A stretch of DNA of 64,000 nt from Providencia vermicola (GTDB lineage Bacteria > Pseudomonadota > Gammaproteobacteria > Enterobacterales > Enterobacteriaceae), in assembly GCF_010748935.1 (NCBI RefSeq), contig NZ_CP048796.1, forward strand, positions 4,157,001-4,221,000, in the 5' to 3' direction. Below the pieces are notes generated by a model, which had not been told where the DNA came from, ran no database searches, and saw only the letters and a program-made list of their open reading frames with translations. Shown one piece after another: positions 50,180 to 61,524 of this stretch. Every line of letters starts with the position of its first letter. The first letter of the stretch is position 1. Position numbers and translations under genes: made by a program.

Positions 50180-51175
50180 ATGTTAAAACACCGGCCTTTT
50201 AAGCGACTCATTGGGTTATCTCTATTGATAATGAGTCTTCAGGCTAGTGCAGCACAATTGGCGATAGTCATTGATGATTTTGGCTATCGCACCAAAGAAG
50301 ATAACCAAATATTGGCACTGCCAACGCCAATCACCATTGCCATCCTACCTGATTCACCTCATGGGCAGCTCGTTGCGAACAAAGCGCATCAACAAGGGCG
50401 AGAAATTTTGATCCACATGCCGATGAAGCCACTTAGTCAGCAACCTTTAGAAAAAAATACGCTTGCCCCCTCAATGAGCGCAGAAGAGGTTGACCGTATT
50501 ATTCAACGGGCGATAAGTAAAGTTCCTCATGCCACAGGCATGAATAATCATATGGGCAGTGAGATGACTTCCAGCCTGCCAGGTATGCGTAATGTCATGC
50601 GTTCACTTTCCCGCTCAAATTTTTTCTTTTTAGACAGCGTGACGATTGGCAATACCCAAGTTGCGAAAGCCGCTAAAGAATTTGGCGTTCCCACCGTCCG
50701 ACGTCATCTCTTTCTTGATAACCATCAATCTGAAGAAGAGACACGGACGCAGCTGAATAAAGCGGTTGCCTACGCGCGTAAACACGGTAATGCCATTGCA
50801 ATTGGCCATCCACACCCATCCACCGTACGGGCATTGCAGAAATTTTTACCCCAACTACCCAGCGATATTGAGTTAGTTAACGTCAGCACCCTATTAAATC
50901 GTGCTCAGCAGCCTCAAGAGCAACAACCACTTAAAATGCAACCTGAAGAGCCTAAGCAGTTGTCAAAAGACTCACCTAACGGTACGCAAACCACGCCAAC
51001 AACCCCTGTTGAAATTGGCATTTGTGAATTTGAGCTACCGAACAACACCTCAGCAACTCAACTTGAAGGCATCCATTTTTTGATGTTTGTTGTTGAATCC
51101 ATTTATCAAGATAAAACGTTACGGCCTCTATTATCAAATAAAAAGCCGTCACTGTTTACCCAACAAAAACCTTAA
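50180..51175 (+). CDS. yibQ: Divergent polysaccharide deacetylase family protein YibQ
   Basis: 331 residues; signal peptide 1-24 (QASA-A); NodB-like barrel from about 25 to 240 with LAIVIDDFGY (27-36, metal-site Asp pair), IHMPMKP, MNNHMGS and IGHPHPST. It belongs to PF04748, whose role in enterobacteria is unclear but tied to envC. After about 240 comes a Gln/Pro/Thr-rich linker and an extra roughly 60-residue tail, seemingly species-specific. Same order as in E. coli. Confidence 0.92.
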   Translation: MLKHRPFKRLIGLSLLIMSLQASAAQLAIVIDDFGYRTKEDNQILALPTPITIAILPDSPHGQLVANKAHQQGREILIHMPMKPLSQQPLEKNTLAPSMSAEEVDRIIQRAISKVPHATGMNNHMGSEMTSSLPGMRNVMRSLSRSNFFFLDSVTIGNTQVAKAAKEFGVPTVRRHLFLDNHQSEEETRTQLNKAVAYARKHGNAIAIGHPHPSTVRALQKFLPQLPSDIELVNVSTLLNRAQQPQEQQPLKMQPEEPKQLSKDSPNGTQTTPTTPVEIGICEFELPNNTSATQLEGIHFLMFVVESIYQDKTLRPLLSNKKPSLFTQQKP

Positions 51176-51181
51176 TCATCC

Positions 51182-51218
51182 TGCCAGTTGCTTACACACG
51201 CTAGCCACTGGCATTTTT
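51182..51218. terminator. Terminator between yibQ and tdh
   Basis: TGCCAGT/ACTGGCA with inner GCT/AGC after one mismatch, followed by TTTTTATC on the plus strand. It serves yibQ and perhaps convergent tdh. Confidence 0.75.
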
Positions 51219-51219
51219 A

Positions 51220-52248
51220 TCATTTATCCCAATTCAATATCACTTTACCTGATTGCCCCGAACGCATGATATCAAAGCCTTGCTGGAAATCATCGATAGC
51301 AAATTGATGAGTAATCATTGGGGTGAGATCTAGGCCAGACTGTACTAACGTTGCCATCTTATACCAAGTTTCAAACATCTCTCGACCGTAGATGCCTTTG
51401 ATAAAGAGTCCCTTAAAGATCACTTTTCCCCAGTCAATGGCCATTTCAGAAGAGGGAATACCTAATAATGCAATACGACCACCATGATTCATCGTATCTA
51501 ACATCGTATGAAATGCCGCGGGAGAACCAGAAACCTCTAAAGCAACATCAAAGCCTTCTTGCATACCCAACTCTTTCATCACATCTTGTAGATTTTCTCG
51601 CCCGACATTCACGGCTCGAGTAACGCCCATTTTTTTCGCTAAATCCAGTCGATAGTCATTGATGTCAGTGATCACGACATGTCGAGCTCCAACATGTCGG
51701 CAGACGGCTGCGGCCATAATACCTATTGGCCCCGCCCCCGAAACCAGCACATCTTCCCCGACTAAATCAAACGATAATGCTGTATGCACTGCGTTGCCAA
51801 AAGGATCAAATATCGCGGCAATTTCATCCGGAATATTATCGGGGATTTTAAAGGCATTGAATGCCGGCAGTACAAGGTATTCAGCAAAACAGCCAGGGCG
51901 ATTCACGCCGACACCTATCGTGTTACGGCATAAATGGGTACGCCCTCCCCGACAATTACGACAATGTCCACAAGTGATATGCCCTTCACCTGAAACGCGG
52001 TCACCAATTTTAAAGCCCTTAACCTCCTGTCCTATTTCAACAATTTCCCCAACATATTCATGACCGACGACCATAGGTACAGGAATGGTCTTTTGTGACC
52101 ACTCATCCCAATTATAGATATGCACATCCGTACCACAGATTGCAGTTTTACGGATTTTAATCATCACATCATTGTGCCCGAGTTCCGGTTTTGGAACATC
52201 TGTCATCCATATACCTGGTTCTGCTTTTAATTTGGACAGTGCTTTCAT
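51220..52248 (-). CDS. tdh: L-threonine 3-dehydrogenase
   Basis: Zinc, NAD-dependent medium-chain dehydrogenase converting threonine to 2-amino-3-ketobutyrate. 342 residues; catalytic zinc ligand Cys38 in [11 protein letters not shown] at about 63-65; structural zinc Cys cluster [15 protein letters not shown] (about 93-107); NAD loop [10 protein letters not shown]. kbl lies 23 bp upstream in the same operon and uses the product. Confidence 0.97.
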   Translation of the reverse strand: MKALSKLKAEPGIWMTDVPKPELGHNDVMIKIRKTAICGTDVHIYNWDEWSQKTIPVPMVVGHEYVGEIVEIGQEVKGFKIGDRVSGEGHITCGHCRNCRGGRTHLCRNTIGVGVNRPGCFAEYLVLPAFNAFKIPDNIPDEIAAIFDPFGNAVHTALSFDLVGEDVLVSGAGPIGIMAAAVCRHVGARHVVITDINDYRLDLAKKMGVTRAVNVGRENLQDVMKELGMQEGFDVALEVSGSPAAFHTMLDTMNHGGRIALLGIPSSEMAIDWGKVIFKGLFIKGIYGREMFETWYKMATLVQSGLDLTPMITHQFAIDDFQQGFDIMRSGQSGKVILNWDK

Positions 52249-52271
52249 AGAACGGCCTTATTTAGTTACCA

Positions 52272-53468
52272 TTAAGAAATGACATTCAGTTTTTTACCAA
52301 TACGTGTAAATGCATCAACAACTCGTAAAATATCGTCCTCTGTATGCGCCGCAGACATTTGTGTACGGATACGTGCTTGCCCTTGAGGAACAACAGGATA
52401 GAAGAATCCCGTAACATAAATCCCTTCTTCCAGTAGCTCATTCGCAAAAACTTGCGCCAGCGCCGCATCCCCTAACATCACAGGGATAATGGCATGATCC
52501 GCACCAGCAAGGGTGAAACCCGCTTCAGTCATTTTTTCACGAAATAGTGTCGCGTTGTGCCATAACCGCTCACGTAGCTCATCCCCCTCACTCATCATAT
52601 CGATGACTTTAATCGAGGCTGCAACGATGGCGGGTGCTAATGAGTTGGAAAATAAGTAGGGACGAGAGCGTTGGCGTAACCACTCAACGACTTCTTTTTT
52701 TGCCGCGGTATAGCCGCCAGAAGCCCCGCCAAGTGCTTTCCCCAGCGTCCCTGTAATAATGTCTACTCGCCCCATCACATCACAATATTCATGGGTGCCT
52801 CGACCATTTTTACCAACAAAACCAACAGCATGGGAGTCATCTACCATGACAAGAGCTTGGAATTCATCAGCGAGGTCACAGATGGCTTTCAGATCAGCAA
52901 TCACGCCATCCATTGAGAACACACCATCTGTCGCAATCAAGATATGGCGTGCCCCCGATGCTTTAGCTTCCTCTAGACAACGTCGTAGTTCCGCCATGTT
53001 ATTATTAGAATAACGATAGCGTTTTGCCTTACACAGGCGTATTCCATCGATGATGGATGCGTGGTTTAACGCATCGGAAATGACAGCGTCTTCAGGGCCT
53101 AATAAGGTTTCAAACAATCCCCCATTCGCATCGAAACAAGAGGAATAGAGAATGGCATCCTCCATACCTAAGAAATCGGCTAATTTTTTCTCGAGTTGTT
53201 TATGACTATCTTGTGTTCCACAAATAAAGCGGACAGATGCCATACCGAAACCGTGGCTATCCATCCCCTGCTTTGCCGCTTCGATAAGTTCAGGATGATT
53301 AGCTAAGCCAAGGTAATTATTCGCACAAAAATTGATAACGTGTTGACCACCAACGATTTCAATGTCAGAACCTTGTGATGACGTTATTATCCGTTCATGC
53401 TTGAATAAACCTTCGGATTCCGTTTGCACTAATTGTTCTTTAATCTGCTGATAAAATAACTCTGACAT
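52272..53468 (-). CDS. kbl: 2-amino-3-ketobutyrate CoA ligase (glycine C-acetyltransferase)
   Basis: PLP enzyme splitting 2-amino-3-ketobutyrate with CoA to glycine and acetyl-CoA. 398 residues, as E. coli. [12 protein letters not shown] (about 49-60), DDSHAVGF, and the PLP Lys in [15 protein letters not shown] (about 240-254). First gene of kbl-tdh, the threonine-to-glycine route; Lrp control is known in E. coli. Confidence 0.97.
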   Translation of the reverse strand: MSELFYQQIKEQLVQTESEGLFKHERIITSSQGSDIEIVGGQHVINFCANNYLGLANHPELIEAAKQGMDSHGFGMASVRFICGTQDSHKQLEKKLADFLGMEDAILYSSCFDANGGLFETLLGPEDAVISDALNHASIIDGIRLCKAKRYRYSNNNMAELRRCLEEAKASGARHILIATDGVFSMDGVIADLKAICDLADEFQALVMVDDSHAVGFVGKNGRGTHEYCDVMGRVDIITGTLGKALGGASGGYTAAKKEVVEWLRQRSRPYLFSNSLAPAIVAASIKVIDMMSEGDELRERLWHNATLFREKMTEAGFTLAGADHAIIPVMLGDAALAQVFANELLEEGIYVTGFFYPVVPQGQARIRTQMSAAHTEDDILRVVDAFTRIGKKLNVIS

Positions 53469-53646
53469 AACTTATTCCTGTTATAATTCAATTTTTAGAG
53501 TTTAATCATAGATACTAGAACTCGCGACAGCTACAGCATAAATAAATCAAGTTTGTAGCCAAGATCACGCTCATTAGCCTATAAAAAATGTCACTTCTAG
53601 AATGTTTGTCTATTCGTTATGGTGTCGTCAGCGCAGAGAAATGCTA
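53469..53646. promoter_or_regulatory. kbl leader region
   Basis: A+T-rich, gene-free; the kbl promoter (minus strand) should be here. No specific site resolved. Confidence 0.35.
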
Positions 53647-53769
53647 TACTCGTCATACTTCAAGTTGCAGCGTTGTTGACTTCATTCATTCACACGAGTC
53701 GCATACTTATATATGCGCCTAGCGACCCATTCACTTATCGCCTAGCTGCACCTCGAAACATTTAGAGTA
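53647..53769. repeat. ERIC-like palindromic element (about 123 bp)
   Basis: Imperfect palindrome between kbl and hldD. Ends TACTC/GAGTA; next, CTTCAAGTTGCAGC near the left end faces GCTGCACCTCGAAA near the right (11 of 14 pair); centre GCATA..TATGC. The arm-and-centre plan and length recall ERIC and related non-autonomous palindromic elements of enterobacteria. I see no second copy in this window. Confidence 0.6.
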
Positions 53770-53822
53770 AATTATGGATAGATTCATGTTCCATATGTCA
53801 TTAACCACTTGAGGTACACCCG

Positions 53823-54761
53823 ATGATCATTGTCACTGGCGGAGCTGGTTTTATTGGTAGCAATATTGTAAAAGCATTAAACGATGCAGGTCGTACAGAC
53901 ATCCTAGTCGTAGATAACCTGAAAGATGGAACTAAATTCGCCAATCTTGTTGACCTCGATATTACTGATTATATTGATAAAGAAGATTTTATTGCCGGTA
54001 TTATGGCTGGTGATGACTTTGGTGATATCGATGTGGTCTTCCATGAAGGTGCTTGCTCATCCACGACAGAGTGGGATGGTAAGTATATGATGGATAACAA
54101 TTACCAATATTCAAAAGAGTTACTGCACTTTTGTCTAGAGCGTGAAATTCCTTTCCTTTATGCTTCCTCCGCAGCCACTTATGGCGGCCGCAGTGATAAC
54201 TTCATCGAAGAACGTGAATTTGAGAAACCACTTAATGTTTATGGTTACTCTAAGTTCCTGTTTGACCAATATGTACGTGAAATTTTACCTGAAGCACAAT
54301 CACAGATTTGTGGCTTTCGCTATTTCAACGTATATGGCCCCCGTGAAAACCATAAAGGCAGCATGGCAAGTGTTGCCTTCCATCTAAATAAACAGATTAA
54401 TGAAGGGCAGCAACCAAAACTCTTTGAAGGTAGCGATGGTTTTCGCCGTGACTTTATTTATGTTGGTGATGTGGCAGCCGTTAATTTATGGTTCTGGCAG
54501 AATAATGTTTCTGGGATCTTTAACTGTGGAACAGGCCGTGCGGAATCATTCCAAGCGGTGGCAGATGCCGTAACACACTTCCATAATGACAAAAATGTTG
54601 CTATTGAATACATTGAATTCCCAGAAAAACTCAAAGGCCGCTATCAGAGCTTCACTCAAGCGGATATGACTAAATTACGTGCGGCTGGCTACAAAGCCCC
54701 CTTCAAAACGGTTGCTGAAGGTGTTGCCGAATATATGCAATGGCTGAATAAAGAAGACTAA
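53823..54761 (+). CDS. hldD: ADP-L-glycero-D-manno-heptose 6-epimerase
   Basis: SDR enzyme (RfaD) finishing the activated heptose for LPS inner core. 312 residues; NADP loop [10 protein letters not shown] (5-14); SSAATYGG and YGYSKFLFD (Tyr-x3-Lys); [18 protein letters not shown] identical to E. coli. Leads the hldD-waaF-waaC operon, 10 bp before waaF. Confidence 0.98.
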   Translation: MIIVTGGAGFIGSNIVKALNDAGRTDILVVDNLKDGTKFANLVDLDITDYIDKEDFIAGIMAGDDFGDIDVVFHEGACSSTTEWDGKYMMDNNYQYSKELLHFCLEREIPFLYASSAATYGGRSDNFIEEREFEKPLNVYGYSKFLFDQYVREILPEAQSQICGFRYFNVYGPRENHKGSMASVAFHLNKQINEGQQPKLFEGSDGFRRDFIYVGDVAAVNLWFWQNNVSGIFNCGTGRAESFQAVADAVTHFHNDKNVAIEYIEFPEKLKGRYQSFTQADMTKLRAAGYKAPFKTVAEGVAEYMQWLNKED

Positions 54762-54771
54762 TACATACTTT

Positions 54772-55818
54772 ATGAAAATATTGGTGATCGGCCCCTCTTG
54801 GGTAGGGGATATGATGATGTCACAGAGCCTATATCGCACAATCAAGGCTCAATATCCTCAAGCACAAATTGATGTGATGGCTCCGCAATGGTGCCGTCCA
54901 CTATTAGCCAAAATGCCCGAGGTCAATGCAGCCATCCCAATGCCATTAGGTCATGGTGCGCTCGCTATCGGTGAGCGTCGCCAGCTTGGTCTTAGCTTAC
55001 GCCATAATGGTTATGACCAAGCGATTGTTCTCCCTAATTCCTTTAAATCTGCGCTCGTGCCTTTCTTTGCTAAAATTGCTAAACGGACCGGCTGGCGTGG
55101 TGAGATGCGTTATGGATTACTCAATGACCTACGTATATTAGATAAGAGCGCATTTCCATTAATGGTACAGCGCTATGTGGCATTGGCTTATGATAAGCAC
55201 ACTATTCATAGTGCAGCAGATATTCCTGAGCCTATTTTATGGCCCAAACTTGTCGTTAACGAACAAGAAGTTACCGATGCGATGAATGTTTTTAGCATCG
55301 ATACAACGCGCCCCATCATTGGCTTTTGCCCCGGCGCCGAATTTGGCCCGGCAAAACGCTGGCCCCATTATCATTATGCCGCCCTCGCTGAACAACTGAT
55401 CAGTGAAAAAGGCTATCAAGTTCTCTTATTTGGCTCACAAAAAGATCATGATGTAGGCGAAGAAATTCGCGCAAGCCTAACAGACAGTGCCAACGAACAT
55501 TGCAGTAACCTTGCGGGAAAAACATCTTTAGAGCAAGCTGTCAGCCTTATTGCCAGTTGCCAAGCGGTTATTAGTAATGATTCCGGATTAATGCATATCG
55601 CCGCTGCATTAGGTAAACCGCTTGTCGCACTCTATGGCCCGAGTAGCCCCGATTTTACACCTCCACTATCCCATCAAGCAGAAGTGATTCGTTTAATCAG
55701 TGGCTACCATAAAGTCCGTAAAGGTGATGGGGAAAGTGGCTATCACCAAAGCTTAATTGATATTCAACCGCAATTAGTGATTGAGGCATTAGCGCGATTA
55801 CACATAGGTGTCGATTAA
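54772..55818 (+). CDS. waaF: LPS heptosyltransferase II
   Basis: GT9 enzyme adding the second heptose to the LPS inner core at the cytoplasmic membrane face. 348 residues; N-terminal IGPSWVGDMMMSQSL (6-20), donor domain SNDSGLMHIAAALGKPLVALYG (Asn/Asp contacting ADP-heptose). Its stop overlaps the waaC start by one base. Confidence 0.97.
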   Translation: MKILVIGPSWVGDMMMSQSLYRTIKAQYPQAQIDVMAPQWCRPLLAKMPEVNAAIPMPLGHGALAIGERRQLGLSLRHNGYDQAIVLPNSFKSALVPFFAKIAKRTGWRGEMRYGLLNDLRILDKSAFPLMVQRYVALAYDKHTIHSAADIPEPILWPKLVVNEQEVTDAMNVFSIDTTRPIIGFCPGAEFGPAKRWPHYHYAALAEQLISEKGYQVLLFGSQKDHDVGEEIRASLTDSANEHCSNLAGKTSLEQAVSLIASCQAVISNDSGLMHIAAALGKPLVALYGPSSPDFTPPLSHQAEVIRLISGYHKVRKGDGESGYHQSLIDIQPQLVIEALARLHIGVD

Positions 55819-56780
55819 TGCGTGTACTGTTAGTTAAAACCTCATCGATGGGCGATGTTTTACACTCCCTACCGGCATTAACGGATGCACAACTGGCCTT
55901 CCCAGAGATTCAATTTGGCTGGGTAGTAGAAGAAGGCTTTGCCCAGATCCCAACATGGCACAGCGCCGTTCATCAAGTGATCCCTGTCGCCATTCGTCGT
56001 TGGCGTAAGAATTGGTTCTCTGCGCCAATCCGAGCCGAACGTGCTCAATTTCGCCAGCAGCTTACCGCGACGCATTATGATGCCATTATTGATGCACAAG
56101 GCTTATTAAAAAGCGCATTTCTGGTCACTCGCCTCGCAGATGGTCCGAAACATGGCTATGATCGCCATAGTATTCGGGAACCAATTGCCAGTTTTTTTTA
56201 CGACTATAAATATCAAATCAGTAAGCAACAACACGCAGTAGAGCGTATTCGCCAACTATTTGCCGCAAGCCTTGGCTATGATTGCCCCAACACACAAGGT
56301 GACTACGCAATCGCTCAACATTTTTTACATGCACCGACGGTCACAACAGATGATTACGTCGTATTTTTGCATTCAACGACCCGTGATGATAAACACTGGC
56401 CTGAAAGCCACTGGCGGGAACTTATTGCATTAATGGCGGAAAGTGGTTTAAGAATAAAGCTGCCATGGGGTGCTGAACATGAACGCCAAAGAGCATTACG
56501 CCTCGCGGATGGATTTAATTTTGTCGACGTTTTGCCTAAATTAACCTTAGCGGAAGTGGCTCTACAGATTGCTAATGCGAAGGCGGTCGTCTCTGTTGAT
56601 ACAGGTCTTAGCCATTTAACCGCGGCCTTAGATAAACCAAATTTCACCCTATTCGGCCCAACAGACCCTGGGTTAATTGGTGGCTACGGTTTAGAGCAAC
56701 ATGAAATTAAGTCGGATAAACACACGATGGACACTATCGAAGCGGCTACTGTCTTTGCTCAATTAAAAGACTCTCTTTAA
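55818..56780 (+). CDS. waaC: LPS heptosyltransferase I
   Basis: GT9 enzyme adding the first heptose to Kdo2-lipid A. 320 residues; LVKTSSMGDVLHSLPALTDA (5-24) is the classic WaaC start with catalytic Asp13; SVDTGLSHLTAALDKPNF in the ADP-heptose domain. Coupled to waaF by stop/start overlap (TAATG). Confidence 0.97.
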   Translation: MRVLLVKTSSMGDVLHSLPALTDAQLAFPEIQFGWVVEEGFAQIPTWHSAVHQVIPVAIRRWRKNWFSAPIRAERAQFRQQLTATHYDAIIDAQGLLKSAFLVTRLADGPKHGYDRHSIREPIASFFYDYKYQISKQQHAVERIRQLFAASLGYDCPNTQGDYAIAQHFLHAPTVTTDDYVVFLHSTTRDDKHWPESHWRELIALMAESGLRIKLPWGAEHERQRALRLADGFNFVDVLPKLTLAEVALQIANAKAVVSVDTGLSHLTAALDKPNFTLFGPTDPGLIGGYGLEQHEIKSDKHTMDTIEAATVFAQLKDSL

Positions 56781-56824
56781 TCCGTTTACTGCTTATTATG
56801 AGCCATCATCGCTTAGTGTAAAAA

Positions 56825-56850
56825 AATAAGCGGCAATATCGCCGCTTATT
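56825..56850. terminator. Bidirectional terminator after waaC
   Basis: Perfect 10 bp stem AATAAGCGGC/GCCGCTTATT with a 6-base loop. Seven T follow on the minus strand; GTCGTTTATTT on the plus strand. Serves waaC and the convergent GT39 gene. Confidence 0.88.
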
Positions 56851-56855
56851 GTCGT

Positions 56856-58322
56856 TTATTTGGACTTCTCAGGCGCGATAAAGCCAAAACACATGGTTTC
56901 AGGTTCGGCATCCGGCTCAGAGCGGTAAATAACATCTTCTTTTTCTATCCTGAACTGTGGCCAATATTTACGAACTTTATCAAAGTTTTCATGAGCACAG
57001 TCATCATACTTACGCCCCAATAAGATAGCGCCATGCTGGCGAATTTCTTCTTCGGTAATGCCACGGTTATACACATTTGGCGGCATATGATGCTCAAGAG
57101 TCCAAGGCTGGATCACATGTGGTCTATCTTTAGCATAAATAATAAACCATTGGTGTAAGTTATCTTCCCCTCCAACATATTTTAAGGGAACCCCATAACG
57201 TTGATACCAACGCTCTTCACCTTCTGCAATCAGCGTTTTTACACCAATAAACTTTTGGCCTGCCCCTCGGATATTTGCGGCCTGCACAATGCAGTAGCCT
57301 AACAAAACAACGACACCAAAAATGGCTAAGCCAATGAGTGGTTTTCTTAACGACTTCGTTGGCATAACCGTTATCGAACCAATAAATAACGGAGCACAGG
57401 CCGCCATAAAGGGTTGTAGCCACTCAGTAATACGACCACCATCATGGAAGGAAAACCAACCATAAATAACGATAAGAGGGAAAAGGACTAAAAAATTTGC
57501 CATTCGATTCGCCAGAGTTTTTGGCCAACCTAATTTCCCACCGCAACAATACAAAATAATTGCCGCAATAATTAAAGGATAAAATACGCTTAACGCGGCT
57601 TGGGTCGTATGTAAATTAAAACCTGGGTCGATCTGTGAATCTACCCACTTAAAGGCAGAAAAATCACTGGCCATTAGCCAAAAGAAGTTAGGTAGTACAA
57701 TGGCGAACCAAAGGGCTATCGCTAAATAGAAAACAGGATAGCGATAACTTTGACGAACTTGCTTAACGAATAACGTCAAGAGAAATACTGAGCCTACAAG
57801 TGATAACGTGGAGTATTTACCCATTGTCGCTAACCCAGCACATAGCGCGAATAACAGCCACCATGTTGGGTTTTCATAAACAGCACGTAGGAAGAAATAG
57901 ATTATCCAAGCCCAGAAAGTGACTAAAATATAGTTATCATTATAAGGGATGATATCAAAATTAATGACACCCGATAAATTCAACATGAGCATCGCGAACC
58001 ACGCTAAATCACGACGTTCTGTTAAATAATAGGCTAATTTCCAAACGCCTAATAAACCGAAGGCAATACCGACAAAATGAATAAAGTACCAATAAAAGCT
58101 GTAGGATATACCTAAGTGGATAGCTGGCCACATAAGTGCACCAACAAACCAAGGATTTTTAGGTGATCCCCACTCCCCATTCATCCCCCAGTTAACGGCC
58201 TCTACCGTATCATAAGGTACAGTGGGGTCTAAATAGAAACTGGCTAAAATCCATGCAACCGCATAGCCAATGACCCATAAATAAACATATTTGTTTGATG
58301 TTGATTGATTGATTGTTGGCAT
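56856..58322 (-). CDS. GT39 (ArnT/PMT-like) membrane glycosyltransferase of the LPS core region
   Basis: 488-residue inner-membrane protein with about 10-11 hydrophobic segments in the first 350 residues and a soluble periplasmic C-terminal part. The first periplasmic loop holds YDTVEAVNWGMNGEWGSPKN (about 37-56), with an acidic D-x2-E pair like the catalytic loop of the PMT/ArnT family, which uses undecaprenyl-phosphate sugars. YNDNYI and LATMGKYSTLSL are further family-like blocks. E. coli K-12 has no such gene at this site. It likely decorates the LPS core or lipid A in the periplasm; sugar unknown. Confidence 0.8.
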   Translation of the reverse strand: MPTINQSTSNKYVYLWVIGYAVAWILASFYLDPTVPYDTVEAVNWGMNGEWGSPKNPWFVGALMWPAIHLGISYSFYWYFIHFVGIAFGLLGVWKLAYYLTERRDLAWFAMLMLNLSGVINFDIIPYNDNYILVTFWAWIIYFFLRAVYENPTWWLLFALCAGLATMGKYSTLSLVGSVFLLTLFVKQVRQSYRYPVFYLAIALWFAIVLPNFFWLMASDFSAFKWVDSQIDPGFNLHTTQAALSVFYPLIIAAIILYCCGGKLGWPKTLANRMANFLVLFPLIVIYGWFSFHDGGRITEWLQPFMAACAPLFIGSITVMPTKSLRKPLIGLAIFGVVVLLGYCIVQAANIRGAGQKFIGVKTLIAEGEERWYQRYGVPLKYVGGEDNLHQWFIIYAKDRPHVIQPWTLEHHMPPNVYNRGITEEEIRQHGAILLGRKYDDCAHENFDKVRKYWPQFRIEKEDVIYRSEPDAEPETMCFGFIAPEKSK

Positions 58323-58530
58323 ACTGTCTTAAATAATCAAGTAAAGGTACCCACTATCTATTCAGCCCTTTTATAACTTACAGAAACATAAGGCGAATAG
58401 TCGTAATGGAAATTAAACGGCAGATTCTACTATAGTTTATAGTGAATAATAAGAAGAGTAGACAAATAGTCATTATCTATTGTCGTTTTATTCAAGTTAA
58501 AAAATTCTGAATTAAAGATAATGACTAAAA

Positions 58531-59808
58531 TTATTGTTCTCTAGGAGGTAAATAAGGCTGTAACAGCTTGAGCAACCGTTGTAATGCGCCTTGATTTTCA
58601 TGCAATACTTCTGCTGCATGACGCCCATAATACAAACGATAATCTTCATCTGATAAAAGACTTGTCACGGCTTGTGTCATCGAATCACTGTCAGTCACCG
58701 TGATTAGGCCATCCGCTTGCTTTAACTTTCCACAAATATCTTTAAAGTTAAATGTATGTGGCCCCATTAATACAGGTAATGCATGAGCGGCTGCCTCAAG
58801 GGGATTATGTCCACCGGTTTCCACAAGGCTGCCACCGACAAACGCCAAATCCGCAATTCCATACAGCAACATCAATTCGCCCATCGTATCGCCGATCACG
58901 ACTTGTGTCTCTGCGGTAGGAACAATCCCCTCACTGCGCCGGATGAATTTTAGTCCTGCTTTACGTGTCAACTCTTCCGCTTTGCTAAAACGTTCAGGAT
59001 GACGAGGCACTAAAATTAATAATAAATCAGGGAACTGGGTAAGTAGCTGTTGATGGGCATCTAAAACAATGGCTTCCTCACCTTCGTGAGTACTCGTTGC
59101 GATCCAAACGGGCCGATGTGCTGCCCATTGCCGACGCAATGTGACTGCACGAACAGCAAGTTCCGGTGTCACCGAAATATCAAACTTCAAGCTACCCGTC
59201 ACATTCAATTGCACCCGTCTTAAACCAAGCTTAATGAAGCGTTCCCCATCTTCTTGATGTTGTGCTGCTACCATCGTGACATTCCGCAACATACGCTTCA
59301 CGAAACTACCCAGTTTTTGGTAACCCGCGGCAGAACGTTCTGATAACCGTGCATTAGCAATCACTAATGGAATTTGTCGGCGATTAAGCTGATTAATCAT
59401 ATTAGGCCATAATTCCGTTTCCATAATGATGACCAGCTTAGGGTCAACGTGGTTGAGGAAACGGCGCATCGAGCCAGGAAGGTCATAAGGGAGATAAACA
59501 TGATAAACATCATCACCAAATGCGGATACCACACGTTCAGAACCCGTTGGGGTCATCGTTGTCACTGTTATTGGTAATGATGGGTAGTGATGTCGTAGTG
59601 CTCTTACTAAAGGCACAGCAGCAAGTGTTTCACCAACAGAGACGGAATGTAACAGAATACCACCTGGCGCAACTTTACCGGCGCAAAAGCCATAGCGTTC
59701 TCCCCAGCGTTTACGATACGCGGGAGCCTTGCGACCTCGCACTAATAGACGAATCCAAATGAGTGGTTGGATAAGATAAAGCAGTACCTGATATAAACGC
59801 AATAACAT
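58531..59808 (-). CDS. waaA: Kdo transferase WaaA
   Basis: Adds Kdo residues to lipid IVA, an essential LPS step. 425 residues, as E. coli. N-terminal membrane anchor 1-20; LLHSVSVGETLAAVPL (about 53-68) carries the catalytic Glu; MGELMLLYGIADLAFVGGSL and GGHNPLEAAAHALPVLMG in the CMP-Kdo domain. Upstream of coaD in opposite orientation. Confidence 0.97.
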   Translation of the reverse strand: MLLRLYQVLLYLIQPLIWIRLLVRGRKAPAYRKRWGERYGFCAGKVAPGGILLHSVSVGETLAAVPLVRALRHHYPSLPITVTTMTPTGSERVVSAFGDDVYHVYLPYDLPGSMRRFLNHVDPKLVIIMETELWPNMINQLNRRQIPLVIANARLSERSAAGYQKLGSFVKRMLRNVTMVAAQHQEDGERFIKLGLRRVQLNVTGSLKFDISVTPELAVRAVTLRRQWAAHRPVWIATSTHEGEEAIVLDAHQQLLTQFPDLLLILVPRHPERFSKAEELTRKAGLKFIRRSEGIVPTAETQVVIGDTMGELMLLYGIADLAFVGGSLVETGGHNPLEAAAHALPVLMGPHTFNFKDICGKLKQADGLITVTDSDSMTQAVTSLLSDEDYRLYYGRHAAEVLHENQGALQRLLKLLQPYLPPREQ

Positions 59809-60017
59809 TCGATCTGATTCACTTACTAAAATTGGCGCTATCTTAACATAAACCTTTTATGAAAGTGTGCAGAATATGCACCTAAAAATAGACTTGAAAT
59901 TAACTTAAGCGGCTATTCGTGAGTTGCAACTCCCCTTAATAGTCGATAATGTTGATGATATGCACATATTACTTAATTTAAATTCATATAAATAAGTATT
60001 AATAAACAACGAGATAA

Positions 60018-60509
<492 letters not shown>

Positions 60510-60510
60510 A

Positions 60511-61320
60511 TTATTTTTGGCATTGAGGGCAATAAAAAGTAGTGCGTTGACCTTGTTTGATACTCATAATCGGCGTCCCGCACATCAAACAAGGTTCCCC
60601 TTTTTTACCATAAACAAATAATTCTTGAGCAAAGTAACCAGGCTTACCATCAGACTGTAAAAAGTCTTTCAACGTTGTTCCACCTTGTTCAATGGAACGC
60701 CGCAATACTTTCTTAATTTGTGTAACCAAACCCTCTGATTGCTCAAGCGTTAATGTATTCGTGATTTTTTCTGGCGAAATACCTGCCGCAAATAGCGCTT
60801 CATTCGCATAAATATTCCCCACCCCGACGACCACCTTGTTATCCATCAGCCAAGGCTTGATGGCAATTTTTCGTTTTGCTGCCTGCTCAAATAAATATTG
60901 AGCATTAAACTCATCCGAAAGAGGTTCAGGCCCTAAATGTGCCAAGACAGAGCTCGTCGCAAGGTCGTCACACCATAACCAAGCCCCGAAGCGTCTCGGG
61001 TCGGTATAACGCAAAACCTTGCCATCCTTTAATACTAAATCAATATGGTCATGCTTTTCTTCAGGCAACTCTTCTAACAAAATGCGTAAGCTGCCCGACA
61101 TACCGAGATGAATGACTATCCAACCTTGTCGTAGTTCAATTAATAGATATTTCGCACGCCTTTGAACACTTAAAATAACCTCATCAGATAAACTTTTGAT
61201 CTGTTCTGAAACAGGCCAACGTAACCGGCCATTACGCACTACGGCATATTGGATAATATTACCGACGAGATGAGGCTCTATGCCTCTGCGGCTGGTTTCA
61301 ACCTCGGGTAGCTCTGGCAT
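60511..61320 (-). CDS. mutM: Formamidopyrimidine-DNA glycosylase
   Basis: Excises 8-oxoguanine and ring-opened purines, with AP-lyase activity. 269 residues from ATG 61320, giving the required N-terminal PELPEVET (catalytic Pro after Met removal, Glu next); longer in-frame starts would block the Pro. C-terminal zinc finger C-x2-C-x16-C-x2-C around residues 244-267. The order coaD-mutM is that of E. coli. Confidence 0.98.
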   Translation of the reverse strand: MPELPEVETSRRGIEPHLVGNIIQYAVVRNGRLRWPVSEQIKSLSDEVILSVQRRAKYLLIELRQGWIVIHLGMSGSLRILLEELPEEKHDHIDLVLKDGKVLRYTDPRRFGAWLWCDDLATSSVLAHLGPEPLSDEFNAQYLFEQAAKRKIAIKPWLMDNKVVVGVGNIYANEALFAAGISPEKITNTLTLEQSEGLVTQIKKVLRRSIEQGGTTLKDFLQSDGKPGYFAQELFVYGKKGEPCLMCGTPIMSIKQGQRTTFYCPQCQK

Positions 61321-61524
61321 GAATAGATCCTTAAACAGCGATATGATTAATATCAAAATCAAAATACCTTAAACGAACTGGCCATGTTAACCCACTGATC
61401 AACTGGACATTCAAGTATATGATAAATACAATTCGCCTATTAGCAATCAAAGATCCGTTATCTAACACAATATCGTCACTTTTGATCACCGACAAAAATC
61501 TGACAGCAATCGATAGGCAAACTT

